The notes under the pieces are model-generated. The model saw nothing but the letters and a program-made list of their open reading frames with translations. It was not told where the DNA came from and made no database searches. 64,000 bases of DNA from Nemertoderma westbladi (Eukaryota > Xenacoelomorpha > Nemertodermatida > Nemertodermatidae), in assembly GCA_032718475.1 (NCBI GenBank), contig JAUCBJ010009133.1:29775-93774 (forward strand), written 5' to 3'. Both the position numbers and the translations under genes were made by a program. This document shows, one piece after another, positions 46,801 to 59,905 of this stretch (its first letter is position 1; the number at the start of each line of letters is the position of its first letter).

Positions 46801-49800
46801 ACTTCGTTTATAATATTAGTTTATTTACTTAGTTTATAATATTAGTTTATTTACTTAGTATATAAAATATTAGTTTATTTACTTAGTATATAAAATATTA
46901 GTTTATTTACTTAGTATATAATATTAGTTTATTTACTTAGTTTGTATAATATTAGTTTATTTACTTAGTTTATAATATTCGTTTATTTACTTAGTTTATA
47001 ATATTAGTTTATTTACTTAGTATGTATAATATTCGTTTATTTACTTAGTTTATAATATTAGTTTATTTACTTAGTTTATAATATTCGTTTATTTACTTAG
47101 TTTATAATATTCGTTTATTTACTTAGTTTATAATATTCGTTTATTTACTTAGTTTATAATATTCGTTTATTTACTTGGTATGTATAATATTAGTTTATTT
47201 ACTTAGTTTATAATATTAGTTTATTTACTTAGTTTATAATATTCGTTTATTTACTTAGTTTAAAATATTAGTTTATTTACTTAGTTTATAACATTCGTTT
47301 ATTTACTTAGTTTATAATATTCGTTTATTTACTTAGTTTATAATATTAGTTTATTTACTTAGTTTATAATATTAGTTTATTTACTTAGTTTATAATATTC
47401 GTTTATTTACTTAGTTTATAATATTTGTTTATTTACTTAGTTTATAATATTAGTTTATTTACTTAGTTTATAACATTCGTTTATTTACTTGGTATGTATA
47501 ATATTAGTTTATTTACTTAGTTTATAATATTCGTTTATTTACTTAGTTTATAATATCCGTTTATTTACTTAGTATGTATAATATTCGCTTATTTACTTAG
47601 TTTATAATATTAGTTTATTTACTTAGTTTATAATATTCGTTTATTTACTTAGTTTATAACATTCGTTTATTTACTTAGTATGTATAATATTTGTTTATTT
47701 ACTTAGTTTATAATATTAGTTTATTTACTTAGTATGTATAATATTCGTTTATTTACTTAGTTTATAATATTAGTTTACTTACTTAGTATGTATAATATCC
47801 GTTTATTTACTTAGTTTATAATATTAGTTTATTTACTTAGTTTATAATATTCGTTTATTTACTTAGTATGTATAATATTAGTTTATTTACTTAGTTTATA
47901 ATATTAGTTTATTTACTTAGTTTATAATATTCGTTTATTTACTTAGTTTATATTATTAGTTTATTTACTTAGTTTATAATATTAGTTTATTTACTTAGTA
48001 TGTATAATATTCGTTTATTTACTTAGTTTATAATATTCGTTTATTTACTTAGTTTATAATATTAGTTTACTTACTTAGTATGTATAATATTAGTTTATTT
48101 ACTTAGTTTATAATATTAGTTTATTTACTTAGTTTATAATATTAGTTTATTTACTTAGTATGTATAATATTCGTTTATTTACTTAGTTTATAATATTCGT
48201 TTATTTACTTAGTTTATAATATTAGTTTATTTACTTAGTTTATAATATTAGTTTATTTACTTAGTATGTATAATATTAGTTTATTTACTTAGTTTATAAT
48301 ATTAGTTTATTTACTTAGTTTATAATATTAGTTTATTTACTTAGTATATATAATATTAGTTTATTTACTTAGTTTATAATATTAGTTTATTTACTTAGTA
48401 TGTATAATATCCGTTTATTTACTTAGTTTATAATATTAGTTTATTTACTTAGTTTATAATATTCGTTTATTTACTTAGTATGTATAATATTAGTTTATTT
48501 ACTTAGTTTATAATATTAGTTTATTTACTTAGTATGTATAATATTCGTTTATTTACTTAGTTTATAATATTAGTTTACTTACTTAGTATGTATAATATTA
48601 GTTTATTTACTTAGTTTATAATATTAGTTTATTTACTTAGTTTATAATATTCGTTTATTTACTTAGTATGTATAATATTAGTTTATTTACTTAGTTTATA
48701 ATATTAGTTTATTTACTTAGTATGTATAATATTAGTTTATTTACTTAGTTTATAATATTAGTTTACTTACTTAGTATGTATAATATTAGTTTATTTACTT
48801 AGTTTATAATATTAGTTTATTTACTTAGTTTATAATATTAGTTTATTTACTTAGTATGTATAATATTCGTTTATTTACTTAGTATGTATAATATTAGTTT
48901 ATTTACTTAGTTTATAATATTCGTTTATTTACTTAGTTTATAATATTCGTTTATTTACTTAGTTTATAATATTCGTTTATTTACTTAGTTTATAATATTA
49001 GTTTACTTACTTAGTATGTATAATATTAGTTTATTTACTTAGTTTATAATATTAGTTTATTTACTTAGTTTATAATATTAGTTTATTTACTTAGTATGTA
49101 TAATATTCGTTTATTTACTTAGTATGTATAATATTAGTTTATTTACTTAGTTTATAATATTCGTTTATTTACTTAGTTTATAATATTCGTTTATTTACTT
49201 AGTTTATAATATTAGTTTACTTACTTAGTATGTATAATATTAGTTTATTTACTTAGTTTATAATATTAGTTTATTTACTTAGTTTATAATATTAGTTTAT
49301 TTACTTAGTATGTATAATATTCGTTTATTTACTTAGTATGTATAATATTAGTTTATTTACTTAGTTTATAATATTCGTTTATTTACTTAGTTTATAATAT
49401 TAGTTTATTTACTTAGTTTATAATGTTAGTTTATTTACTTAGTTTATAATATTCGTTTATTTACTTAGTTTATAATATTCGTTTATATACTTAGTATGTA
49501 TAATATTAGTTTATTTACTTAGTTTATAATATTAGTTTACTTACTTAGTTTATAATATTAGTTTATTTACTTAGTTTATAATATTAGTTTATTTACTTAG
49601 TTTATAATATTAGTTTATTTACTTAGTTTATAATATTCGTTTATTTACTTAGTTTATAATATTAGTTTATTTACTTAGTTTATAATATTAGTTTATTTAC
49701 TTAGTTTATAATATCCGTTTATTTACTTAGTTTATAATATTAGTTTATTTACTTAGTTTATAATATTAGTTTATTTACTTAGTTTATAATATTCGTTTAT

Positions 49801-52800
49801 TTACTTAGTTTATAATATTAGTTTATTTACTTAGTTTATAATATTCGTTTATTTACTTAGTTTATAATATTCGTTTATTTACTTAGTTTATAATATTAGT
49901 TTATTTACTTAGTTTAAAATATTAGTTTATTTACTTAGTTTATAATATTCGTTTATTTACTTCGTTTATAATATTAGTTTATTTACTTAGTTTATAATAT
50001 TAGTTTATTTACTTAGTATATAAAATATTAGTTTATTTACTTAGTTTATAATATTAGTTTATTTACTTAGTTTATAACATTCGTTTATTTACTTAGTATG
50101 TATAATATTTGTTTATTTACTTAGTTTATAATATTAGTTTATTTACTTAGTATATAAAATATTAGTTTATTTACTTAGTATATAATATTAGTTTATTTAC
50201 TTAGTTTGTATAATATTAATTTATTTACTTAGTTTATAATATTAGTTTATTTACTTAGTATGTATAATATTCGTTTATTTACTTAGTATGTATAATATTA
50301 GTTTATTTACTTAGTATGTATAATATTCGTTTATTTACTTAGTTTATAATATTAGCTTATTTACTTAGTTTATAATATTAGTTTATTTACTTAGTTTATA
50401 ACATTCGTTTATTTACTTGGTATGTATAATATTAGTTTATTTACTTAGTTTATAATATTCGTTTATTTACTTAGTTTATAACATTAGTTTATTTATTTAG
50501 TTTATAATATTAGTTTATTTACTTAGTTTATAATATTAGTTTATTTACTTAGTTTATAATATTAGTTTATTTACTTAGTTTATAATATTAGTTTATTTAC
50601 TTAGTTTATAATATTAGTTTATTTACTTAGTTTATAATATTAGTTTATTTACTTAGTTTATAATATTAGTTTATTTACTTAGTTTATAATATTAGTTTAT
50701 TTACTTAGTTTATAATATTCGTTTATTTACTTAGTTTATAATATTAGTTTATTTACTTAGTTTATAATATTAGTTTATTTACTTAGTTTATAATATCCGT
50801 TTATTTACTTAGTTTATAATATCCGTTTATTTACTTAGTTTATAATATTAGTTTATTTACTTAGTTTATAATATTAGTTTATTTACTTAGTTTATAATAT
50901 TCGTTTATTTACTTAGTTTATAATATTAGTTTATTTACTTAGTTTATAATATTAGTTTATTTACTTAGTATGTATAATATTCGTTTATTTACTTAGTTTA
51001 TAATATTAGTTTATTTACTTAGTTTATAATATTAGTTTATTTACTTAGTTTATAATATCCGTTTATTTACTTAGTTTATAATATTAGTTTATTTACTTAG
51101 TTTATAATATTAGTTTATTTACTTAGTTTATAATATTCGTTTATTTACTTAGTTTATAATATTAGTTTATTTACTTAGTTTATAATATTAGTTTATTTAC
51201 TTAGTATGTATAATATTAGTTTATTTACTTAGTTTAAAATATTAGTTTATTTACTTAGTTTATAATATTCGTTTATTTACTTCGTTTATAATATTCGTTT
51301 ATTTACTTCGTTTATAATATTAGTTTATTTACTTAGTTTATAATATTAGTTTATTTACTTAGTATATAAAATATTAGTTTATTTACTTAGTATATAAAAT
51401 ATTAGTTTATTTACTTAGTATATAATATTAGTTTATTTACTTAGTTTGTATAATATTAGTTTATTTACTTAGTTTATAATATTCGTTTATTTACTTAGTT
51501 TATAATATTAGTTTATTTACTTAGTATGTATAATATTCGTTTATTTACTTAGTTTATAATATTAGTTTATTTACTTAGTTTATAATATTCGTTTATTTAC
51601 TTAGTTTATAATATTCGTTTATTTACTTAGTTTATAATATTCGTTTATTTACTTAGTTTATAATATTCGTTTATTTACTTGGTATGTATAATATTAGTTT
51701 ATTTACTTAGTTTATAATATTAGTTTATTTACTTAGTTTATAATATTCGTTTATTTACTTAGTTTAAAATATTAGTTTATTTACTTAGTTTATAACATTC
51801 GTTTATTTACTTAGTTTATAATATTCGTTTATTTACTTAGTTTATAATATTAGTTTATTTACTTAGTTTATAATATTAGTTTATTTACTTAGTTTATAAT
51901 ATTCGTTTATTTACTTAGTTTATAATATTTGTTTATTTACTTAGTTTATAATATTAGTTTATTTACTTAGTTTATAATATTAGTTTATTTACTTAGTTTA
52001 TAATATTAGTTTATTTACTTAGTTTATAATATTAGTTTATTTACTTAGTTTATAATATTAGTTTATTTACTTAGTTTATAATATTAGTTTATTTACTTAG
52101 TTTATAATATTCGTTTATTTACTTAGTTTATAATATTAGTTTATTTACTTAGTTTATAATATTAGTTTATTTACTTAGTTTATAATATCCGTTTATTTAC
52201 TTAGTTTATAATATCCGTTTATTTACTTAGTTTATAATATTAGTTTATTTACTTAGTTTATAATATTAGTTTATTTACTTAGTTTATAATATTCGTTTAT
52301 TTACTTAGTTTATAATATTAGTTTATTTACTTAGTTTATAATATTAGTTTATTTACTTAGTATGTATAATATTCGTTTATTTACTTAGTTTATAATATTA
52401 GTTTATTTACTTAGTTTATAATATTAGTTTATTTACTTAGTTTATAATATCCGTTTATTTACTTAGTTTATAATATTAGTTTATTTACTTAGTTTATAAT
52501 ATTAGTTTATTTACTTAGTTTATAATATTCGTTTATTTACTTAGTTTATAATATTAGTTTATTTACTTAGTTTATAATATTAGTTTATTTACTTAGTATG
52601 TATAATATTAGTTTATTTACTTAGTTTAAAATATTAGTTTATTTACTTAGTTTATAATATTCGTTTATTTACTTCGTTTATAATATTCGTTTATTTACTT
52701 CGTTTATAATATTAGTTTATTTACTTAGTTTATAATATTAGTTTATTTACTTAGTATATAAAATATTAGTTTATTTACTTAGTATATAAAATATTAGTTT

Positions 52801-55095
52801 ATTTACTTAGTATATAATATTAGTTTATTTACTTAGTTTGTATAATATTAGTTTATTTACTTAGTTTATAATATTCGTTTATTTACTTAGTTTATAATAT
52901 TAGTTTATTTACTTAGTATGTATAATATTCGTTTATTTACTTAGTTTATAATATTAGTTTATTTACTTAGTTTATAATATTCGTTTATTTACTTAGTTTA
53001 TAATATTCGTTTATTTACTTAGTTTATAATATTCGTTTATTTACTTAGTTTATAATATTCGTTTATTTACTTGGTATGTATAATATTAGTTTATTTACTT
53101 AGTTTATAATATTAGTTTATTTACTTAGTTTATAATATTCGTTTATTTACTTAGTTTAAAATATTAGTTTATTTACTTAGTTTATAACATTCGTTTATTT
53201 ACTTAGTTTATAATATTCGTTTATTTACTTAGTTTATAATATTAGTTTATTTACTTAGTTTATAATATTAGTTTATTTACTTAGTTTATAATATTCGTTT
53301 ATTTACTTAGTTTATAATATTTGTTTATTTACTTAGTTTATAATATTAGTTTATTTACTTAGTTTATAACATTCGTTTATTTACTTGGTATGTATAATAT
53401 TAGNNNNNNNNNNNNNNNNNNNNNNNNNNNNNNNNNNNNNNNNNNNNNNNNNNNNNNNNNNNNNNNNNNNNNNNNNNNNNNNNNNNNNNNNNNNNNNNNN
53501 NNNTTCGTTTATTTACTTAGTTTATAATATTAGTTTACTTACTTAGTATGTATAATATTAGTTTATTTACTGAGTTTATAATATTAGTTTATTTACTTAG
53601 TTTATAATATTCGTTTATTTACTTAGTTTATAATATTAGTTTACTTACTTAGTATGTATAATATTAGTTTATTTACTTAGTTTATAATATTAGTTTATTT
53701 ACTTAGTTTATAATATTAGTTTATTTACTTAGTATGTATAATATTCGTTTATTTACTTAGTTTATAATATTCGTTTATTTACTTAGTATGTATAATATTA
53801 GTTTATTTACTTAGTTTATAATATTCGTTTACTTACTTAGTATGTATAATATTAGTTTATTTACTTAGTATGTATAATATTAGTTTATTTACTTAGTTTA
53901 TAATATTAGTTTACTTACTTAGTATGTATAATATTAGTTTATTTACTTAGTTTATATTATTAGTTTATTTACTTAGTTTATAATATTAGTTTATTTACTT
54001 AGTTTATAATATTAGTTTACTTACTTAGTATGTATAATATTAGTTTGTTTACTTAGTTTATATTATTAGTTTATTTACTTAGTTTATAATATTAGTTTAT
54101 TTACTTAGTATGTATAATATTAGTTTATTTACTTAGTTTATAATATTCGTTAATTTACTTAGTTTATAATATTCGTTTATTTACTTAGTATGTATAATAT
54201 TAGTTTATTTACTTAGTTTATAATATTAGTTTACTTACTTAGTATGTATAATATTAGTTTATTTACTTAGTATGTATAATATTAGTTTATTTACTTAGTA
54301 TGTATAATATTAGTTTATTTACTTAGTATGTAAAATATTAGTTTATTTACTTAGTTTATAATATTAGTTTATTTACTTAGTTTATAATATTAGTTTATTT
54401 ACTTAGTTTATAATATTCGTTTATTTACTTAGTTTATAATATTCGTTTATTTACTTAGTATGTATAATATTAGTTTATTTACTTAGTTTATAATATTAGT
54501 TTATTTACTTAGTTTATAATATTAGTTTATTTACTTAGTTTATAATATTCGTTTATTTACTTAGTTTATAATATTCGTTTATTTACTTAGTTTATAATAT
54601 TCGTTTATTTACTTAGTATGTATAATATTAGTTTATTTACTTAGTTTATAATATTAGTTTACTTACTTAGTATGTATAATATTAGTTTATTTACTTAGTT
54701 TATAATATTAGTTTATTTACTTAGTTTATAATATTCGTTTATTTACTTAGTTTATAATATTAGTTTACTTACTTAGTATGTATAATATTAGTTTATTTAC
54801 TTAGTTTATATTATTAGTTTATTTACTTAGTTTATAATATTAGTTTATTTACTTAGTATGTATAATATTCGTTTATTTACTTAGTTTATAATATTCGTTT
54901 ATTTACTTAGTTTATAATATTAGTTTATTTACATAGTTCATAATATTACTTTATTTACTTAGTTTATAATATTAGTTTATTTACTTAGTATATAATATTA
55001 GTTTATTTACTTAGTATATAAAATATTAGTTTATTTACTTAGTATATAAAATATTAGTTTATTTACTTAGTATATAATATTAGTTTATTTACTTA
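34872..55095. repeat. 26-bp satellite array, about 760 units
   Basis: The unit is TTTATAATATTAG followed by TTTATTTACTTAG (26 bp). A common 28-bp variant has TATGTATAAT in place of TTTATAAT. Position 13 region alternates between TTAG and TTCG, with rarer TCCG, TTTG and TTGG. Rare variants (CTTCG, CTTGG, TATATAAAAT, TAACATT) recur in the same order and reveal higher-order repeats. There are no genes, and it is interrupted by a 100-N gap. The size and AT-richness would suit a heterochromatic or centromere-like satellite, but nothing here proves that role. Confidence 0.98.
53404..53503. other. Assembly gap (100 N)
   Basis: Exactly 100 N bases, a length conventionally used for gaps of unknown size. 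It lies in the satellite, at the end of the second copy of a duplicated block. Confidence 0.98.
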
Positions 55096-55288
55096 TGTTT
55101 AGGTGTCGTTAACATTTCCAGTTTGAAAACAGTTCCCCGACAGGAGTCCAAGTTAGGTATGGGAACCGCGCAAGTGTTGGGAGGCTGGATGGGGAAGCCT
55201 GCAGCCTCGGAAATAGCGAAAAGGCCAATTGTGTAAGTAACTATGTACTATTGGTTCACGGTCCTTGACATAAGTGACCATTATTACC
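55096..55288. other. Non-coding flank of the satellite
   Basis: Sequence returns to normal complexity directly after ACTTATG at 55095. Nothing recognised. Confidence 0.4.
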
Positions 55289-55340
55289 GTAATGTGTGTG
55301 TGTGTGTGTGTTAGTGTGTGTGTGTGTGTGTGTGTGTGTC
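55289..55340. repeat. (GT)n microsatellite
   Basis: About 25 GT units with one TTAG interruption. Confidence 0.97.
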
Positions 55341-55659
55341 CAGAGCGATATCTCAGTTATTTATTAATCAATCGAAACAAAATTTGGACAAAAGTTAGAT
55401 ATAGGGATGGCGAAGGCTCATACAAAAAATTGGGTGTCGAGATGGTATTTGTGCGATGTGAGCGCTATATTTGCGTGTTTTCGCATGGTTTAGGAAAAAG
55501 CTATCTTGTCATAGGGAACGCAATGAATGATTCTGATATTTGGCATGGAGGTACCTGAATTATTTCTAAATCGATTAACGGAGGCCGATTTTTAAATTTG
55601 GACCTATATTATGACCTAATTGAAGATTTAATTAAGGTAATTAATTAGCACTGCTAGTA

Positions 55660-56125
55660 CTGTCTGATTGTCTGCCTGTAGTAGGCATACCGGACCGGTA
55701 CTACCGGACCACTGTAGGCCTATCTACCTATCTTCATACTGTCATAGGTCAGTACAGCAGTAGGTCCTAGCCTAGCCCTAGCAGTAAATATAATATTTCG
55801 CCATGTTCGCAGGCGATTTCGCACTGACTACCGGTAGGCCTATGCAGCTATGCTATGAGATTAACCGTCCAGTCGTTCAGATGCATATGGTACCGGTACT
55901 GGAACGGGTTACGGTTTAATCCTGCATTTGTCAATTACGACAATACCGGTACGACTTTGAGTACCGCTGTACCGGTACGCAGTAGCCTACCGTTACCGGT
56001 AGGCGTAGGCGGTAGACCTACGGTGCGATGGTAGCCAGCCGGTAGGTGGTAGGCTTACCGTACCGGTATAAATGTTGGCGGATGGCGGGATGACGTCGTG
56101 TGGCGCGTAATTACTTACCGGTTGC
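55660..56125. repeat. CCGGTAC-rich tract
   Basis: TACCGGT, CCGGTAC and related words (GGTAGGC, CCTACCG) recur many times, sometimes as longer palindromes (CCTACCGTTACCGGTAGG). Similar bits recur at 59375-59455 and 60840-60865. There is no coding signal. Confidence 0.6.
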
Positions 56126-56337
56126 CGGTAGACGCCTACCCAACTCGTAACTGGTGGTCGTGGTCGTGGTGGGATGAGCATGAGGTCGCCTACGATGGGA
56201 ACAAGTGAAAAGGAAACATAGGCCTACCCGAATGCCGAATGAAAACGTATTATTATTGTACTGATTAAGTAGGAGGACCGTGAACCCTCCAGGCTTGCCA
56301 GCTTGTTTAATTTACTGTAGAATTTGCTAAATACACT

Positions 56338-56365
56338 ACTAGAAACGCAACGCAAGCGTTGCGGT
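56338..56365. repeat. Terminal hairpin: ACTAGAAA plus CGCAACGC-AA-GCGTTGCG
   Basis: The ACTAGAAA cap is followed by an 8-bp stem with an AA loop. It has the same design, with a different stem sequence, as the element end at 57071. The rest of this element (perhaps to the CAGA run at about 56785-56810) is not delimited. Confidence 0.55.
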
Positions 56366-57070
56366 AAGGAGCCCTTTTCACCGAGTTATGAAGACCCTGA
56401 AATTGATATGTTTTTTTGTACATTTTCGGTTTGTTTATCGTCGATTGGATCAACATTTCGGAGAGCTGGAGTAGAATTATAACCCGACATCGCGACACCT
56501 TTATTAGTATGTATGTGTGTGGATGTGGATATGTTTGTGGTTCCACTATAACACTTCAGGACTCCAGCCTATTCGAACGTCTCGTAGTATATAAATAAAC
56601 GTACGTGTAGCGTCGCTCAGCACAAGCGGCTGCTTACTCGAGAACGAGTAACCCGAGTACTTGACTCGTGCAGCACGAATGCTCCTCGAAAATGTCCAAA
56701 ATATTGGAACTTTTCCTCTAGTAGGTCCATCCAAATTAGGTTGAAATTGAGTAAAGGCTTAAAAATGATTTAATTTTCTATTACAGACAGACAGACAGAC
56801 AGACGGACATGATTTTAGGCCCTAATACTAATTGAAATTGTGCGTTAGTAGCTTCGCTCACTAATCGTGGCTCGTTCCATAGTATATTAATTTAATACAA
56901 CGTACGATGTTTTTGTTTCCCATAGTTCCATCCAACTTTTGTTATTGGGTTTACGCATGACCATTCAGTTTGACAAAAAATTAACTTTTCTGTCCATTAC
57001 TTAGTCACAATATTGGAATATCCGTTGAAAATCACTAAGCCAAGCAAGCGTATATATAAGGTGATATATT

Positions 57071-57536
57071 ACTAGAAAGCCAGCAAGCTGGCTTTAAACA
57101 AACCTGCCCCCAAACCAGTACCCTGAGTAAGCGAAAATGTAAACACGAAAATTGCCATCAACTCAATAATAGAAAAGAAACACCAGAAAGCTACTACTAG
57201 TGATTGAATGGATAGGCCAAAACTGCACAGAAGTACTCTATATTACTTGCTTTATAACTCTCTCTATCCCAGACAGTAATCAAACATCAAACTGTTAGTT
57301 TGTAAAATGTATTACCCCGACAGCAGAATAGCTCTTCCCAGTGAATCCTATGGGAATATCTATAAGGTTACTCACTGCTACTCTATGTTAGGTGGGAGGC
57401 CAGCTGATTGAATTGTAAGCACTGGGCCGTTCAATTGTTTCATAGGTTGATGATAATGTATGAGGAGGGACCCAGCTACACCACGTTTGTCTATGGACGG
57501 TCTCCTAATAGCAGCCAGCGTGCTGGCTTTTCTAGT
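57071..57536. mobile_element. 466-bp miniature element with terminal hairpins
   Basis: The left end is ACTAGAAA then GCCAGC-AA-GCTGGC; the right end read inward is ACTAGAAAA then GCCAGC-AC-GCTGGC. The ends are therefore inverted repeats and each is itself palindromic. There is no ORF and no clear target duplication. Confidence 0.7.
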
Positions 57537-57854
57537 TGAATCATATTATTCTAAAACCAATAATTTACTCTTTTAGACGAATTTGTGCGTTTTTTTGCCG
57601 GACTAATAAATTTTGGCGACGTTCTGTGCGAGATTGGCGATATTTGACAAGATTCTGAGTCTCAAATATATTGCTCAAATGATTGAATAGCCCAAATAAA
57701 AAAGTTGGTGCATACACGACGAGTTGAAATCGGTGAAATTTGACTTTAAATTTTCAAAACCGCTATTTTTCAGTGACCCCGTGATCAAAACGCCACAAAA
57801 AATATACAGTCTTGTGCGCAACCAAAATCTTTGTAGAGTTTGTTATTAAAATTT

Positions 57855-58015
57855 TTGCGTACCTGCTTCGAGTTTTTGAGATATTGGTTGGTTATACATA
57901 CACACACCCCCCACACACACACACACAACCACATCGTGTTTTTGAGATATTGGTTGGTTATACATACACACACCCCCCCACACACACACACAACCACATC
58001 GTGTTTTTGAATGGC
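57855..58015. repeat. Tandem duplication with CA/C runs
   Basis: A segment of about 62 bp, GTTTTTGAGATATTGGTTGG then a CA- and C-rich run and ACCACATC, is repeated directly at about 57875 and 57937, and begins a third time at about 57999. Confidence 0.85.
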
Positions 58016-58539
58016 TCAACTCTTGACAAGAACTACCCTGGCCTATTAATAGGCAGCAGGTTCGTTATAAGTGTTTGTGTGTAGGCCAATGCGTATCGCG
58101 AAGTATATATTAATTCGCAAGTTATATTTCAATTTATATTTTAATGCCTCTACGACATCATCGAGACAGACACGCAAATATTATAATGTTTAATGGATTT
58201 AATGTTTAATGGGTTTTAATGTTAATGGATTTATCGCAAGGAGTGAAAAATGGGAGAAGATTGTTAACGAAACGATAACCAAAACAAACAAATTAATGAG
58301 TGATAACCGAGATATTGGAGATGCTTTTACATATCTATTTACTACACTATCGATTATTAAATTATTTGTGTGGATTAATTAGGGATTATATTAAAATTTT
58401 CAATTTATATAGTATTGTTGGAGGCGCTATTTCAATACCCTTTATATAGTATTGAATGGCCATAGACTCAATGATAGAAATACCAGCTGGTACGGATACA
58501 CTCAAACTACAGAGAAGTATATTACTTGCCAAGTTTTAG

Positions 58540-58770
58540 TGGGGCGAGTGACGAAAGTAAGCGAGCTTAGCATACAGGTGGTACCACTAACTCAATCGGT
58601 GTGTCTGATGTTTCTGTTGATCTGTTGTTCTGTTGATCTGTTGTTCTGTTGTGGGGCGAGCCGCGAATTGAGTGAGCCTTAGCGTAGGGGTACCATTAAT
58701 CAACCTGCCGTTCTGTGGGGCGAGCCACGAAGTGAGTGAGCCTTAGCGTAGTGGTACCATTAATCAACCT
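58540..58770 (+). repeat. Cluster of GGGGCGAGC..GAGCCTTAGCG repeats (3 copies)
   Basis: Copies start at about 58541, 58653 and 58717, each followed by GTACCA(T/C)TAA. The same words occur at the start of the interruption at 22.47 kb (minus strand) and inverted near 56860. Confidence 0.75.
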
Positions 58771-59623
58771 GTCGTTCTGTCGTTCTGTAGCTTTTTTTGT
58801 GGTGTTCAATTTTGAACGTTAATAACTCGATTAATCCTCGATGAAATGTAACCAAACTTGGTACACAAATAGTCTGTCAAAAGTTTAGAAATTTCCAAGT
58901 TGAATTTGCTGGGGCCTTCGTGTAGCACCAGTGTATCTGTCTTACAGTTATAATAAGTTTATTTATCCAAAATTATAACGCTTGACATCAGCAGGTTGCT
59001 AGGAGACTAAATCAGCTGGGTTTCTAGCAAATTACGAAATTACAGTCACGACAGTACTGCAGTAATACCATTGTGGCCTGTCTGCCTGTCTGCCTGTACC
59101 TGTACTATACTCAATGTCAGTCCCTGAATCAGGAATCCTGCAATCAGACAATACAGCAATACTGCAATACCATACTGTATTCGGTGTTTTACGGTACTGG
59201 CTGACTGGTACCGCGATACTGGTGCAGTGATTATAGATCACGTATACCAGTATACTGTTACAGGACAGGCCTAATTCTGTAGGCCCTAATTAGCCATGCT
59301 ATGCACTGCAGTGCGGACTCCGGCATCCGGAGTGCTGGACTGCGGTCCTGAATTAGATTAGAGGGTCCGTTGGCGCCGTACCGCCCTACTACTGTCAGAC
59401 TGTAGAACCGGACTGGTATCAACTGCCAACTACAGAACTACCGGTACGGTACCTGGTGCTGCATGAAGGCCCCGAGCAAATTCAACTTGGAAAATTTCTA
59501 AACTTTTGACTGACTATTTGTCTACCAAGTTTGGTTACATTTCATCGAGGATTGATCGAGTTATTAACGTTCAAAATTGAACACTGAAAAAAAGCGACAG
59601 ATCAACAGAATGACAGAACGACA
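58771..59623. mobile_element. Fold-back element with arms of about 150 bp
   Basis: Left arm 58771-58923 and right arm 59471-59623 are inverted copies: GTTCAATTTTGAACGTTAAT, ACTCGAT(T/C)AATCCTCGATG, AAATGTAACCAAACTTGGTA and AAAGTTTAGAAATTT all match. The outer flanks carry GGGGCCTTC..GCAC words. The loop (about 550 bp) is non-coding and contains TACCGGT-type sequence. Confidence 0.8.
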
Positions 59624-59668
59624 CGTTCGTGGGGCCTTCCGCAGCACGAGGCCCAGTTATGAGATACA

Positions 59669-59905
59669 AATTAAAATTGAGCGACTGTATCACAATAACA
59701 GTATTTGAGAAATTTAACCACACCGCCAATCAATCAAAGAAAGGGGGACAGTACGTGTTCAGCCCATTTAATCTGCACCCCCCCCCCCCCTCCCCTTCCC
59801 ACCAACCAATACATAACCGCGACATCTACCACCCACGGGCTAACGGGACGGAAGGGTAGCACAAACTTATTTCCAATCGCACGTTCAATATGCGAAGCCA
59901 TGTAG
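59669..59905 (+). repeat. Dispersed repeat with poly-C, copy 1
   Basis: It matches 60876-61097 in the same orientation: AAATTGAGCGACTGTAT, AAAGGGGGACAGTACGTGTT, a long C run, CCAATACATAACCGCGACAT and CACGAACTTATTTCCAATCG-type sequence. Confidence 0.85.

Noticed and set aside
34872-55095. Possible CRISPR-like array because of short regular repeats
   Set aside because: Units are directly adjacent with no unique spacers, and the window is eukaryotic. It is a satellite.
55274-55558. 94-residue ORF starting in a GT microsatellite
   Set aside because: The first third is (Val-Cys)n from the microsatellite and the rest has no recognisable motif.
57785-58084. ORFs over the CA/C-rich duplication
   Set aside because: Low-complexity Thr/His/Pro or Val/Cys products of a simple repeat.
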